From Rhodosporidiobolus odoratus (lineage: Eukaryota; Basidiomycota; Microbotryomycetes; Sporidiobolales; Sporidiobolaceae), in the NCBI GenBank assembly GCA_034387635.1, contig JAOANU010000007.1, positions 1-64,000 on the forward strand: DNA of 64,000 nt. Direction: 5' to 3'. A program made the position numbers and the translations under genes. Of this stretch, positions 44,178-54,808 are shown in pieces; the first letter of the stretch is position 1; each line of letters begins with the position of its first letter. The notes beneath the pieces are model-generated. The model made no database searches. It saw only the letters and a program-made list of their open reading frames with translations, and had not been told where the DNA came from.

Positions 44178-46765
44178 ATGTCTGGCCCTTCCGCTGCTTT
44201 CTCTGCCCGCGCTACCCTCTTCCCAGGAGGACCGGAACCGACCAACCTCGGAACTCGTATGTCCTGCGCATCCTCAGGTTCCCCCATTATATTGTCAGGA
44301 TCCTGTTTTCCCTCTTCGCTGACCGCGGCTTCTTCCATACAGTCGAGATTCAAGCCGAGCGCGCTCTCGCCAGGCTCAGGAGTATCCCTACCGACCTCGA
44401 ACGATACACCTTCCTCGCTTCGCTCCGTAGCAGGCAGGACAATGTCTTTTACGCTCTGGTTGGCAGCAATTTGAAGGAGACCTGCGTGCGTTGGCTTTGG
44501 CCCTTTCCCTTCCACCTGTACTCCGCCTCCTACAAGCTGGCTGAACTTACTCTCCTATTGCAGCCCATCATCTACACCCCGGTCATCGGTCTCGCCTGCC
44601 AGAAATGGTCCTTGATCCACCCGCCTCCGTCCGCCGACGACAGACCCATCCGCTCCCTCTACCTTTCTTACAACGACCTCGAGAACATCCCGGAGATCAT
44701 TGCTGGTCTCAAGACCCGTCTTCCGCATGACGAGATGGAAATCTGCGTGCGATCCTATCCTTTCTACCTTCGCAGGCAGGCATATCTGACCTGGCTTTAT
44801 CTCCCTCTCGTCTGTCTTCCTCGTCATGCATGGACTCTGCAGGTTGTCACCGACGGTTCTCGCGTTCTTGGCCTCGGTGATCTTGGCGTTGGAGGCATGG
44901 GTATCTCGCAGGGCAAGCTTTCTCTGTACGTTGCTGCTGGTGGCGTCAACCCCAAAGCCGTACGTTCTTTCTCCTCCTGAGAATTCTGACATGCGCGAGG
45001 TGCCCCTTCAATCACTCTGTACTTACCCTTCTCTGAGGCCTTTGTCAACCAGACTCTCCCTATCTGCCTCGACTTTGGTACGGACAACGAGAAGCTCCTC
45101 GCCGACCCGCTCTATATGGGCACCCGTCAACGTCGCCTCCCGGAGGAGAAGTGCATCGCGTTCGTCGAGGTGTTCATGAGGGAAATGCACAAGAACTTCC
45201 CGAATATGGTACGGCCCGAGTTTGCTTGAGTCGCCGAATCGTCCGCATACTTACATGTTCTTTTGTCGAGTCACACAGATTATACAGTTCGAGGACTTCA
45301 AGACCCCGCTCGCCTTCCCGCTTCTCGCCAACCACCGCGATACCTACCCGTGCTTCAACGGTACGTCTGTTATTCTCCCTTCTTTACCACCATACCCGGC
45401 TGACGTCGCGTGGGTGCCACAGATGACATCCAGGGCACCGGTGCCGTCGTTCTCGCCGGTGCTATCCGCGCTTTCAAGCAGAACGGCGTCCCGCTCAAGG
45501 ACCAGAAAATCCTCTTTTTCGGCGCTGGATCTTCGGGTGTCGGTGTTGCCGAGACCATTTGCAAGTACTTCGAGCTTCAGGGTATGAGTGAGGAGGAGGC
45601 GAAGTCGCGCTTCTGGTTGGTCGACTCCCGAGTACGTTTGCTCGCTTCCGCAAATTTCCTCCATTAGTCGTGCTACTTCCTTGCTCTAAAGTGAGACATG
45701 TACTCATCACGTCTGCGTCTTGTGCAGGGTCTTGTTGCTCACAACCGCGGCGACACCCTCCCGGAACACAAGAAGTACCTCGCTCGTTCCGAATCCGATG
45801 CCCCCAAGCTGCGTACTCTCCAGGAAGTCGTCGAGCACGTCCGCCCGACCGCCCTTCTCGGTCTCTCTACCGTCGGTGGCACTTTCACCAAGGAGATCCT
45901 CAACCTCATGGCCGAGTACAACAAACGCCCGATCGTGTTTGCGCTTTCCAACCCAGTTGCTCAGGCGGAGTGCACGTTCGGTGACGCGGTTGAGGGAACT
46001 GATGGAAAGGTGCTCTACGCGTCTGGATCGCCGTTCGACCCCGTCGAGTACAAGGGGAAGAAGTACGAGCCAGGACAGGGAAACAACATGGTGCGTTATG
46101 CTCTCTGGTGCTTCTGCTTCTTCTCCCGCGCTCGTTCTAACACTGCTCTACTGCTCTTCCCCTTAGTATGTCTTCCCGGGTATTGGTGAGGGAGCGATCC
46201 TGTGCCGTGCGAGCAAGGTGCGTCTAGTCCCCTCTCCATTGTACCAATTTTCTTACTTCGAAACGTCCTCCTGCTGATCCCCTTGCCGACGATCTGACTC
46301 GTCTGTAGATCCCGGAAGAGATGATCCACGCCGCAGCTCAAGGCCTCGCCGACTCGCTCACCGCCGACGAGCTCGAGCGCAACCTTTTGTACCCCGACAT
46401 TGAGCGCGTAGGTCCCTCCCCCTTCTCTCAGACCATGTTGCTCGTGCCCTCGGAGACACCCATGTGCACTAGGCACTGGCGAGCACCGCTTGGCTGCTGC
46501 TTATCCGGACTGTCGAGACTGACTGCGCCTCTCTGCACAGATCCGCGAGGTCTCCATCAAGATCGCCGTCAGCGTCGTCCGCTCTGCCCAGAAGCTCGGG
46601 GTAGACCGCAACGAGGAGCTCCGTGACATGACCGATGCTCAGTTGGTACGTCGCCCCTCCACCGTTTCTCTCTGAGCAGTAACTGAGTCTTTCTTTGTAC
46701 TCTTGCGTTACCAGACCTCCTTCGTCCAGACGCGCATGTATCACCCCCTCCTCCAACAGGTCTGA
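44178..46765 (+). CDS. MAE1: Malic enzyme
   Basis: Oxidative decarboxylation of L-malate to pyruvate with reduction of NAD(P). In oleaginous yeasts this enzyme is discussed as a reductant source for lipid synthesis. About ten introns and close to 600 residues. Motifs in order: LEIQAERALARLRSIPTDLE; PIIYTPVIGLACQKWS, containing the catalytic Tyr; VVTDGSRVLGLGDLGVGGMG; ISQGKLSLYVAAGGVNP; CLDFGTDNEKLLADPLYMG; IQFEDFKTPLAFPLLANH; CFNDDIQGTGAVVLAGA with the metal-binding DD pair; ILFFGAGSSGVGVAETI as dinucleotide-binding loop; ALSNPVAQAECTFGDAV; and QGNNMYVFPGIGEGAILCRA. The last exon ends MYHPLLQQV at 46765. The start is MSGPSAAFSARATLFPGG, but see the possible upstream presequence. NAD versus NADP preference is not assigned here. 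Confidence 0.95.
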
Positions 46766-47326
46766 GCTCTCGTGACTCGGCAGTACGAAAAACCCCTTGA
46801 CGGGGTACTCAGGGGACGTCGAAACGAAGGCGCGCTTGCATGGTTGATGGTTGGAACAGTCACAGCAGTCACAGGGTTTTCCCTCTTTCGCACTTGGTTC
46901 TCGTCGTTCGTTCCTTTCTTACTTTCGATCCTCTGATTCTTGGGTGTAAACATTGTCGCATTCGATTCCTCGACGAGATTTGGCAGGCGGCGAGAGCAAA
47001 GGGAAAAGGAAAAGCTCAGCCTGGCGTCTTTGCACACTTGCTCCAGCTTCAGTCCCGAACTTCTGCTGCGTTGTTCCGTGTAAGCTCTTCAAACGGTAGA
47101 CGAGAGTATGTCGAGCCGTGTCGCCGTTTCCGACTTCGTTCCTCTCACGATTCATCGTCTACTCCTCGACTGACTGTCGACTCGCTTTGTATCGAGTCGG
47201 CGCCCGTTCGACCGCGTCCGCGTCGCTCACCAACCTAGAGCTAGCAGTCGCGCACCCGCGCAGCCCTTGCTCGTTGCTCCTCGTCACGATCCTCGGAGAC
47301 CGTATCGCCTCATCACCTCACGATCA
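46766..47326. other. Intergenic region malic enzyme to MYND gene
   Basis: 561 bp. 3' flank of malic enzyme followed by a presumed promoter. No further gene seen. Confidence 0.4.
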
Positions 47327-48227
47327 ATGCCAGGCGGCAAGCAAGGGTCATGCTGCGTATGTGGTGCACAGACGACGCAAAAGTGTGGAGCATGCTCAGA
47401 GGCGAGATATGACCTTTTCTTCTGTTCGAGGCAACATCACTGGCAGAAGCTGTATGTCCCCTTGCCTCTTTGGCATTCTGCTGCCCAACCGTTCCGCCTA
47501 ATCTCCCGTTCGTTTGAGCTGATCATCGCGGCTTCTTAGATCTGGTCATGGCACAAGCAAGTCTGCGGACCTGGAAAAGCAAAGCCAATCTGTTTTCCGC
47601 TCCTTACCTCTGAGGAAGTCAGCAAGGCCAAGGAGATGGCGTTCGTTGTCGTGAAGAGGACGGATGAACTTGTGGACGTCTCTGGCTCGCGAGCTCTCTA
47701 TACCCATTGGCTGTCCGGCTGACAGAATTGAGGTGCGCCCCTGTTCTCCCCGTCTTCCCACGGCTTACATCGTCGTCGAGCAGTCCCCCCGCAAGAGTAT
47801 GCGTTGTTGACAGACTGCTCCCTCACATACGCAGGCTGTGATCGACAGCCTAGCAACAGGGAACACTGCGCCCTACTCGCCCTCCAAGCTTCTTGACCTA
47901 CTTTGCTGGATTCGAGGTGCTCTGGCCAGCTGCACCTTGACCACCTCGATCGAGGCTTTTCAAACTGCCTCCAGACAGAAGATGACTCCACTCTCCCTCG
48001 CGTCCATGGCGATCACGAGTTACCTGACCGGGATGGAACTGGTCCCAACCGCTACTTCCCCGATTGACCAAGAATGGTTTATCAACTTTGCGCACCACCT
48101 CATAGTCGTCGGAACCCTCTTCTACCTCAAGTGCAAACCTCATCTCAAATACCATGGTCAATCAGAAGCTGATCGACAGTGCAAGCTTGCCATTGCGCCG
48201 CATTTTAGGCGAGCAGGTAGCAGCTAA
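47327..48227 (+). CDS. MYND-type zinc-finger protein, paralogue 1 (possibly damaged)
   Basis: The N-terminal MYND zinc finger reads SCCVCGAQTTQKCGACSEAR then LFFCSRQHHWQ, and after an intron IWSWHKQVCGPGKAKP. Next is FPLLTSEEVSKAKEMAFVVV. A later exon behind the acceptor CATACGCAG (about 47834) reads AVIDSLATGNTAPYSPSKLL, GTLFYLKCKPHLKYHGQS, and ends FRRAGSS. MYND fingers bind proline-rich protein partners. The 47327 start is chosen because paralogue 2 (53400-54414) begins at the same distance from the finger. Between the two parts the frame hits TGA at 47720-47722. Either an unusual intron removes it (a CTGACAG string follows directly) or the gene is disrupted. Relative to paralogue 2 the region after the finger is strongly diverged. 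Confidence 0.65.
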
Positions 48228-48845
48228 CACGAAGGAGGGCGCCTCTCTTCGGGTTTCTTTGCCCTTTGTCTGTGGAGCTGTCGGGTCAGAAAATGCGACG
48301 ATGGTCAAGCGCAGTCGGGGGTGGAAGGTGAGCGTGACTTGCAACGATGGGTTGCTTTCGCCCCGTTCCCGCTCTTGGCGTCCTGTGCAGCTTCCCATTT
48401 GCACCGCCAGCTCACGCTCGCCACTTCTATGTGCTTCTACGCTTGTGCGTGCTGTGCGTATGTAGCTGCGGGTGCGGGTCCAAAGCAAGCAGCCGCAGCC
48501 GTTCTCGACCTTCTCAATCTGGTTGCGGAACCGAGGGCTTCGCTCAGACTCGACACTACACCAGCTGGTGATTGCATCCTTATCCCCGCTTCCATTCCTC
48601 TTCATTCAAAGTCAAACGAGCGAGAGCGAGAGGACCAGGCTTGTTTGGCAATCCCTATCTGGTACAAAAGCAAACAGAAAGGACGGAAGGGTCGTCTACA
48701 CAGTGGTAACGAACCGGATCAAACTACGTAACATCAAGCCAGAGGCGCATCGAGCGCTGCTCACGACAAGGAAGAGAGGTTATACAGTTAGAAGCGGCAC
48801 AAGCGAGCGAGACGGTAGTCGGGGGACCAAGGGGAATCGTGCAGA
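48228..48845. other. Intergenic region with no clear gene
   Basis: About 620 bp between convergent genes. Two plus-strand open frames run on behind the MYND gene (for example to 48465 and 48731). They could be additional exons of it, but show no recognisable domain. Confidence 0.35.
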
Positions 48846-49755
48846 TCAAGCGAGAAGCATCACCATCATCATCACAGTCACCGCCCCGCACACAACCTCC
48901 GCCACTTTCCCAATGCCAAGGGGCACGCTTGAGGCAGCACTCGTGGTAGTCGCGGCGGCGGCAAAAGCCTGCTGTTGGTGAATGAGTTGAGGTGCGCGGC
49001 GGTCGGTGATAGGGAGGGGAGTGGCGGGCTGCGAGGCAGGGGAAGGATGCGTCAGTTTGACACCAGGCAGAAGGTGGCACAGGGAGGGAGGGTTGGTGGC
49101 ATGAGGAAAAGGTCGGCGAACCGCCCTTTTGCCCATCACCGCCAGCGTCGTCTCGGTCGCCACCCTCTCCGAGAAGGACGAGTAGACCGACTGATACTGA
49201 GCTGCAAGCGCGGAAATGGTGGAGTCGCGGTCAGCCCTGGCGCGAGGCTCACGGCGAGCGGGGAGGAAGAAGGTGACGAAGGGCAGCGAACCGCGGGTAG
49301 AGATGGCAAAGTTGCAGGTAGCCTCCCAGATCGACTTGCCGGTAGCAATTTCGGTAGGGGAGTCCTACAGAGCGCGAGTTGAAAAGGAGGAGAAAGGAGA
49401 AAGCCAAGTCGGGGAGGGGGGAGGGGAAAGCAGTCAGTAAACGATGATCAGCGTGACCTCCCCTCCTATTCTGCTTGCTTCGATGGGAGGAACTGAGAAG
49501 GCAGTAGCTTACACAGCTCTCATTCCAACATTCCATCAACCTCCCCCCGAATTCGCCACTCCTACACCTCTTGACGGTATCCGCAATACTCTTCAATCCT
49601 TCGAATTCGCCCGCATCGACGCGGGTCAGCATCGAGGTGTAGCAGATCCTGCAGCAGGAGGGGGCAGAGATGTCGAACTGGGCGAGGGCGAAGGGGACGA
49701 TAGACGAGAGGGTGAGGAAGAGGAAGAGGAGGAGGGACGTCGGGCGGGACATCAT
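48846..49755 (-). CDS. Secreted Cys-rich protein with GPI-anchor-like tail
   Basis: Starts MMSRPTSLLLFLFLTLSSIV at 49755, a clear signal peptide cleaved probably after PFALA. The mature part opens QFDISAPSCCRICYTSMLTR and continues VKRCRSGEFGGRLMECWNES, then C; after one intron DSPTEIATGKSIWEATCNFA follows. That gives at least eight cysteines in about 90 residues, reminiscent of but not clearly matching the CFEM domain. A Ser/Ala/Pro-rich linker follows, and the C-terminus VAEVVCGAVTVMMMVMLL then A is hydrophobic, with a small-residue region (TTSAASSVP) before it, as expected for GPI attachment. Probably a cell-wall or plasma-membrane surface protein. Function is not recognised. Confidence 0.65.
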
Positions 49756-50483
49756 CGGACGGTCGGAAGAGCTGCAGGCAAGAAGCGTCAGCAGAGCGCA
49801 GTGGGGAGAGAGGGAGAGACATACGTGAGTGTCGGAGGCAAGTAAGGTTGAGCGTGTAGGCCAAGCGAGAGTCGCGAAACAAGTAGCGAAAGATGTGCAA
49901 AAGAGCAGAAAAGGAGCAGAAGAGCAACTACCCTCGAACGCTGCACCGCCTTGAACGTACCTGGTCACCGGAACCTACTGTCTGCAAGCTGCGGCGATGG
50001 CCGTTCATGCCGGACTCGTCCTCGGGCTTGATGGGGTCGATGCGGTGAGCGGAGCAGCGCGACCTTGTCATCGTACCGGGGAGAGCTGGTGGCAGTTCAG
50101 GTTCCCGAGTTCAGAGGTACACAGAGACTGCCGAGACTCGGGTGAGGCAGCGCGTGGCACTAGTAAAGCATGAGAGGAAAGGTCGCAGAAGAGGAGTGAC
50201 CGCGTCGAGTATACAGCGCGAGAAGCCGCAGTGGACGAGCTGTATGTAAGTATCAGAATGAGCACGCGTGCTGCGGGTCAAAGATGGCAGTGGACAGGCG
50301 GTGGAAAAAGGACAGTATCTGATGACAGAAAGAAAGGAACGCACACATACGGCGTTCACGTCCTGCCGACGAGAGCCGAGATTCGGAGGAGCAAAGGGGA
50401 GAGTGACTGTCTGTCGAGCACGCGTGCCGAGACGATGAAGGAGACCCTTGAACAAACCGCTTTCTCCTGGCCGACTGCAGCGC
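49756..50483. other. Region between Cys-rich gene and polysaccharide lyase
   Basis: 728 bp: upstream region of the Cys-rich gene and 3' flank of the next tandem minus-strand gene. Nothing else supported. Confidence 0.35.
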
Positions 50484-51957
50484 TCAAGATACAAGTTGCA
50501 ACAAGATCGCGACAAGGACCAGTAAGCCGGCAAGAGGTCGTAAAGATGTATGAGCAGAAGGCGGAAGAGGTGCAGAAGAAGTGAAGCCGCCCGTGGCAGA
50601 GGCGTTGACGGCTGGGCCGGTGGCATTCGAGGCGAGGGAGGAGGCGTAGACCTGTATTGCCATGACGTAAGAAGGTCGCAACAGCCACTCGAGGGTAGGA
50701 AGGAGGGAAGGAGAGGTAAGACAGCACGGTGGACAGGATTTGCTCACCTCGAATCTCCGAAAAAAAGACGTCCCTTCTCGCGCAGCCCAGCTATGATCGC
50801 TGCCACCAAAGAACGTTGAGAAGAGCACACTATCGAGAGTGACATCGTCTCTTGTTCGCCAGGTCATGCCGGTGTGGGCCAGGGCGAGGGTGTCGTTTGC
50901 GTAGAGGTAGAGGAGACCGTTGGCGGTGCCGACGGTGTTGAGGGAAACGAGTTGGGTGATGGTGGTCCAGCTGCGAGTCTCAGAGGAACCGCATGCACAA
51001 AGTGGTACCAGACGGAGCGTACAAGCTGGTCAGCACCTGGACAACAACGATGACGAATGCTAGGAAAAGAAAGGATGGGCGAGAATCGAAACGCACCCAC
51101 CGGGCTTGAAGCGAAAGCTACCTCTGCTCAAGCTGATCCCGTAGTCCGAGTTGCAGATGACGTCCGATTGCGAGCAGAATCCAGAGTAAGTAGGCACATA
51201 GGCGTAGACTGAACAGGAGAAAAGGCTTGGTCAGAATATCTGGCAGGAAACGGCAGTAAAGCAAGCGGCAAGAGAGAGAAAGAGAGAGAGAGCTCTGGGC
51301 TGACCTTCTCCGCCTCCTCGTTCTCTCCACATGAGTCGCGCTGAAAAGCAGTCCTCTTCCCGGTTTCCGCCCGAGCAGATGGCTCGGGCGGATTGGCTCG
51401 CGCCGTAGAGTCCAGGTAGCTTGCCACCCTTGACAAAGTCAAAATCGTCGCTGAAGGCGACCTGCAAGGAGAACACGGAGGAAGCGCTATGGATCAGAAG
51501 GGATGTCGGACGAGGACGAGCGGAACGAGAAAGTGGAAAAAAGGAAAAAAAAAAAAAAAAAAAAAGGGGAGAGACGCACGTCGTATTTGAGCAAGGCTGT
51601 CTGTACCGTCTGATTCCATTCGTGGGTGTAATTGTCAAAGGTGCGCATGGTGAACTGGGTGCCTTCCCTGGTTCCGACCGGATAGGTAACCTGCAGAACG
51701 TCTTGGAGGTTTGCCTGATCGAACGGGTCCTTTACCCAGTCAGTGTTGGGTGCGCCGTTGTTGCCCGTGACCGCCCAGTTTTGGGAGAGAAGGGAGAAGG
51801 TGGAGGAGGTGGAGAGGGACGAGTTGGATTGAGTTGCTAAGACGGTTGACGAGGAAGGATCCGAGGAAGACCAGGCTCCTCCAAGGGAGAAGGCGGTTGC
51901 GAGATGGGCTGCTGAGGCAGATTTGGGTATAGACAGTGAGGTCGACATGGCCGGCAT
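50484..51957 (-). CDS. Polysaccharide lyase-like protein (PL14-type fold) with GPI-like tail
   Basis: Resembles fungal secreted lyases of the PL14/alginate-lyase-like group that cleave uronate polymers by beta-elimination. Blocks in order: ATAFSLGGAWSSSDPSS, LLSQNWAVTGNNGAPNTDWV, LQVTYPVGTREGTQFTMRTF, VAFSDDFDFVKGGKLPGLYG, ICSGGNREEDCFSARLMWRE, VYAYVPTYSGFCSQSDVICN, SDYGISLSRGSFAFKPG, WTTITQLVSLNTVGTANGLL, TWRTRDDVTLDSVLFSTFFG and GSDHSWAAREGTSFFRRFE. The C-terminus (PAVNASATGGFTSSAPLPPS, then LAGLLVLVAILLQLVS) fits GPI anchoring. Five exons or so. The start is uncertain: 51957 (MPAMSTSLSIPKS) lacks a signal peptide, so an upstream signal exon may be missing. One intron holds a long A-run. 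Confidence 0.75.
51547..51565 (+). repeat. Poly-A tract in an intron
   Basis: Homopolymer of about 19 A inside a longer A-rich stretch that starts near 51537, within an intron of the minus-strand lyase gene, where it is the T-rich part of the intron. Such runs are prone to length error. Confidence 0.8.
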
Positions 51958-52266
51958 GGTAGTAGAGAGAGCAGAGGTTGAGCCAAGTGAAGCGAAGTGG
52001 AGGCTGAGATCGGGCAGGGAGGACAAGGGGAAAAAGGGCGAGGGGAGCGAGCGGAGCAATGCGGAGCCGTCGTGTGAGTGCAATAGGTCCACAGGCGAGT
52101 GTTTAGTGACCAGCACTGTGTCCTGCACGAGGTGTCAAGGGTGTCAACAATCGAAGTACTGGGAACGCGTCGGTTTCATCTCTTTCCCAAGTTTACTCTC
52201 GTCGAACTAATCCAGGACAGTCAGGCGCACCCTACACCGCTCAAGTATCTCATCAGACACGCCTAG

Positions 52267-53212
52267 ATGCGCCTTGAACTCACCCCTACCCCTGCCTGTC
52301 AAACTCAACTCGCCCAACCTCCTCCCTCTGTATCAGATCCCCCTCTCGTCTTTATCGACAGTCAGCCATTCTTACTCGAACTGCAGGGAAAGCTAGAGTT
52401 ACCACCGAACGAGATCGAGCAAGCCCAGCGCGAGAACGCAGGCAGGGGGGAGATGCAAGGCGTCAGGGTCGGAAAGGTCGACTTGTCAGATCCCGTACGT
52501 TCCCGTTCGCCTCCTTGTGAGCACGTGAGCACAAGCACTACCTTTGTGCAATCTCAGCCCCCGTCGCGCCGCTCGAGTGACCCCCGTGTTGCCTCGTCGC
52601 TGCCTTGTCATTCGGGCTGTCGGCGTATTCCCTCCCGGACCTCTGACTTTTGACCTACCTCCTCCTCCCTCTTGCGCCCTTCACACTCTGCAGAAGAAAC
52701 CCATCCTCCGCATCGCCCACCACCGCCTCGAAGGCAAACTCGAAACCCTCCTGACCCCGTACGCTCTACTGCGAACAACCCGCGTGCCCGCCTCCTCCTC
52801 CTCATTCAGCGCTTCGTCCTCGTCTGCATCGAAACGACCGGCTCCCGGTACAACAATAGACGAGGATGGATCAGAGGTAGCGCAAGACGACCCTTCCCTC
52901 CCCACCGCCAAACGCCCGAAACTCGACCCTTCCCTCGATTCCTCTTCCTCCAGACCATCGCCAGACACCGCCTCGCCCACCAGCCCACAAAGCACCGAGA
53001 TCCGTATCATCTCACTGATCCGTCACAAACTCGTCTTTTCCCGCCGTCCTGAACCTCTGATCGAAGTGAGCAGCGAAGCCGATCCGAGTTTCTTGGCGAG
53101 AAGACGGGGGGAAGGGGTGAAACCGCATCCTTTGGCGGGGTTGGGAGGACCGGGAGGGGCGGCGGCACCGGCACCGGCACCGACGTCGGGGTCGGGGAGG
53201 AAGAGGAAGTAG
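52267..53212 (+). CDS. CTF8: Chromosome transmission fidelity protein 8 homologue
   Basis: Small subunit of the alternative clamp loader Ctf18-RFC (with Dcc1), needed for sister-chromatid cohesion and PCNA loading in the nucleus. Starts MRLELTPTPACQTQLAQPPP. Core motifs: FIDSQPFLLELQGKLELPPN, then GVRVGKVDLSDP, one intron of about 200 nt, and KKPILRIAHHRLEGKLETLL then TPYALLRT. The order ELQG...G.LDLSDPKKP.L.IGHH.L.GK is diagnostic. A long low-complexity Ser/Pro/Asp region follows, then STEIRIISLIRHKLVFSRRP, a second block conserved in fungal homologues. The tail is Gly/Pro-rich, ending SGRKRK. About 245 residues. Confidence 0.85.
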
Positions 53213-53399
53213 GTCTGGGGCACTCTAGGTAGAGAGGAAAGGACCTCGAGATTCCCAAAATAACTTGTCGAGGATGGCTTCGATTGAGTCTCGGCTGAGC
53301 AACTCCTGACTCTCTGCTTAACGCGGCAGCGTCGTAAAGCCAGCCCCCATGCTGGCTCGAGCAAGGAAAGGGTCTATTTATTTTCTATGCACTACGGCT

Positions 53400-54414
53400 T
53401 CACACCCACACCCTGATCAGCCGTCCACGCTCATCAAAGTCTGTCCCACTCGTCAACGCCTTGATCGCTGCCGCCAACGCTGCATGTAAATCGGGATCGT
53501 ACGTCACCTCGTCCAACAATTTGACCAACCTCGCCAAAGCAACCATCTGCCACCGCTGGTATTGCCTCGCTCGCTCCTGTGCTGTATCTTCAACAGCAGA
53601 AGTAGACGTTTGTTGGGTCTTGTGCTGCAAGTAGTGTAATGTCGCAAAGATGAGGGCGTGGTGCATCATCAACACAAACGGCGGCGACTCGACCTCCCAA
53701 CATGATTCTCCGCATCGTTGCCTCAGCTTAGCCGATTGATTCGTGGCAAACACGGCGAGAGTGGAGACGGGATCGAAGACTTCCAAAGGAATGTCAGAGG
53801 CGGTGGGGAAGCGCCAGGCTGAGGTGGGAACTTTGGATTTGGCGGACAGTTCGAGGTGGCCGAGGAGGTAGGAACGGATGGTGCAGGTTAGGTGGGCGGT
53901 ATGTTCGGTGCCCAGGAGAGCGGTGGACGGAGTCTTGAGCGCGTCGAGGACTTGCTGCAGGGCGGCATTGACAAGTGAGCAACGGTTTCGAGGAAAGGCG
54001 AAAAGAAACCGAAAAAACCAAAGTGCGAAGCGTACCTGCGCTGGCAATTTCGACCAAGACTCGATAGTGTCCCAGATGGACGGTCCCGCGATCCCTTCAG
54101 TGAACAGCATCTTGGTGTTCTTCAATTCCACGACGCGCTTGACCTCGTCTTCCGTCAAGGGAGGAAAGCGGAACGGGTTGGCTTTCCCTGGACCGCAGAC
54201 GCGCTTGTGAACGAACCATACCTAATAACATAGTCCAGTACGGAGGAGCATTGTCAGCAGGATCATCAGCAAATAGGAATCAACGCCAACGCACCACTTT
54301 TTGACAGTCCCTCGAGCAGAAACGCAAATCGAATCCAGCTTGTCCACATGCTCCACACTTCTGCGTCGTGTCCTCTCCACATACGCAGCATGTTCCGTCG
54401 CTCAGAGTGGCCAT
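53400..54414 (-). CDS. MYND-type zinc-finger protein, paralogue 2
   Basis: Starts MATLSDGTCCVCGEDTTQKC at 54414, with the zinc finger continuing GACGQAGFDLRFCSRDCQKV and WFVHKRVCGPGKANPFRFPP after an intron. The second part, LTEDEVKRVVELKNTKMLFT and IAGPSIWDTIESWSKLPAQ, leads across another intron to QQVLDALKTPSTALLGTEHT, LTCTIRSYLLGHLELSAKSK and FDPVSTLAVFATNQSAKLRQ. The C-terminus ends FDERGRLIRVWV at stop 53400-53402. The finger shares CCVCG-x3-TQKCGAC and KQ/RVCGPGKA with paralogue 1 at 47327, so the two are clearly duplicates about 6 kb apart, in opposite orientation. The region after the finger has no recognised domain. Unlike paralogue 1 the frame is intact. Confidence 0.78.
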
Positions 54415-54808
54415 ACCGGGAGGGCGAAGGGATGGAGGTAATTTGGTGGTTGATGCAGATGCGAGGGAGGAAGGAGGTGTAAGGTATGCGCTGCTTGCCG
54501 ATGGTTGTGGGTCGCTGAGAGGGAGACTTGGGACTTTCGTGGCACGTTGCGCAGGCGTTGGGGGCGAGACGACCAGAGCAGTTCTGGGGAGAAAGCGGCA
54601 GCGGAGGGGAGAGCTGGCGATGTTAAACAAGAACCGCCCGCTCGTAATCGAGCGAAAAGCGGCTCGCGGGAGGGCCAGAAAGCAGCTTTTACCGTCCCGA
54701 TAGATCAGGGGGCGGACGAGGCGACACCCAAAAGCAGCAGAGACGCTTTGACTTTTTCTTCTTTCTTTTTCTGTGCTGTAAGATTCTTCTTCAGACAGCA
54801 TAGATACC

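Noticed and set aside
43910..44980. 356-residue frame overlapping the first malic enzyme exons
   Set aside because: It runs through clear introns in a different frame and lacks enzyme motifs.
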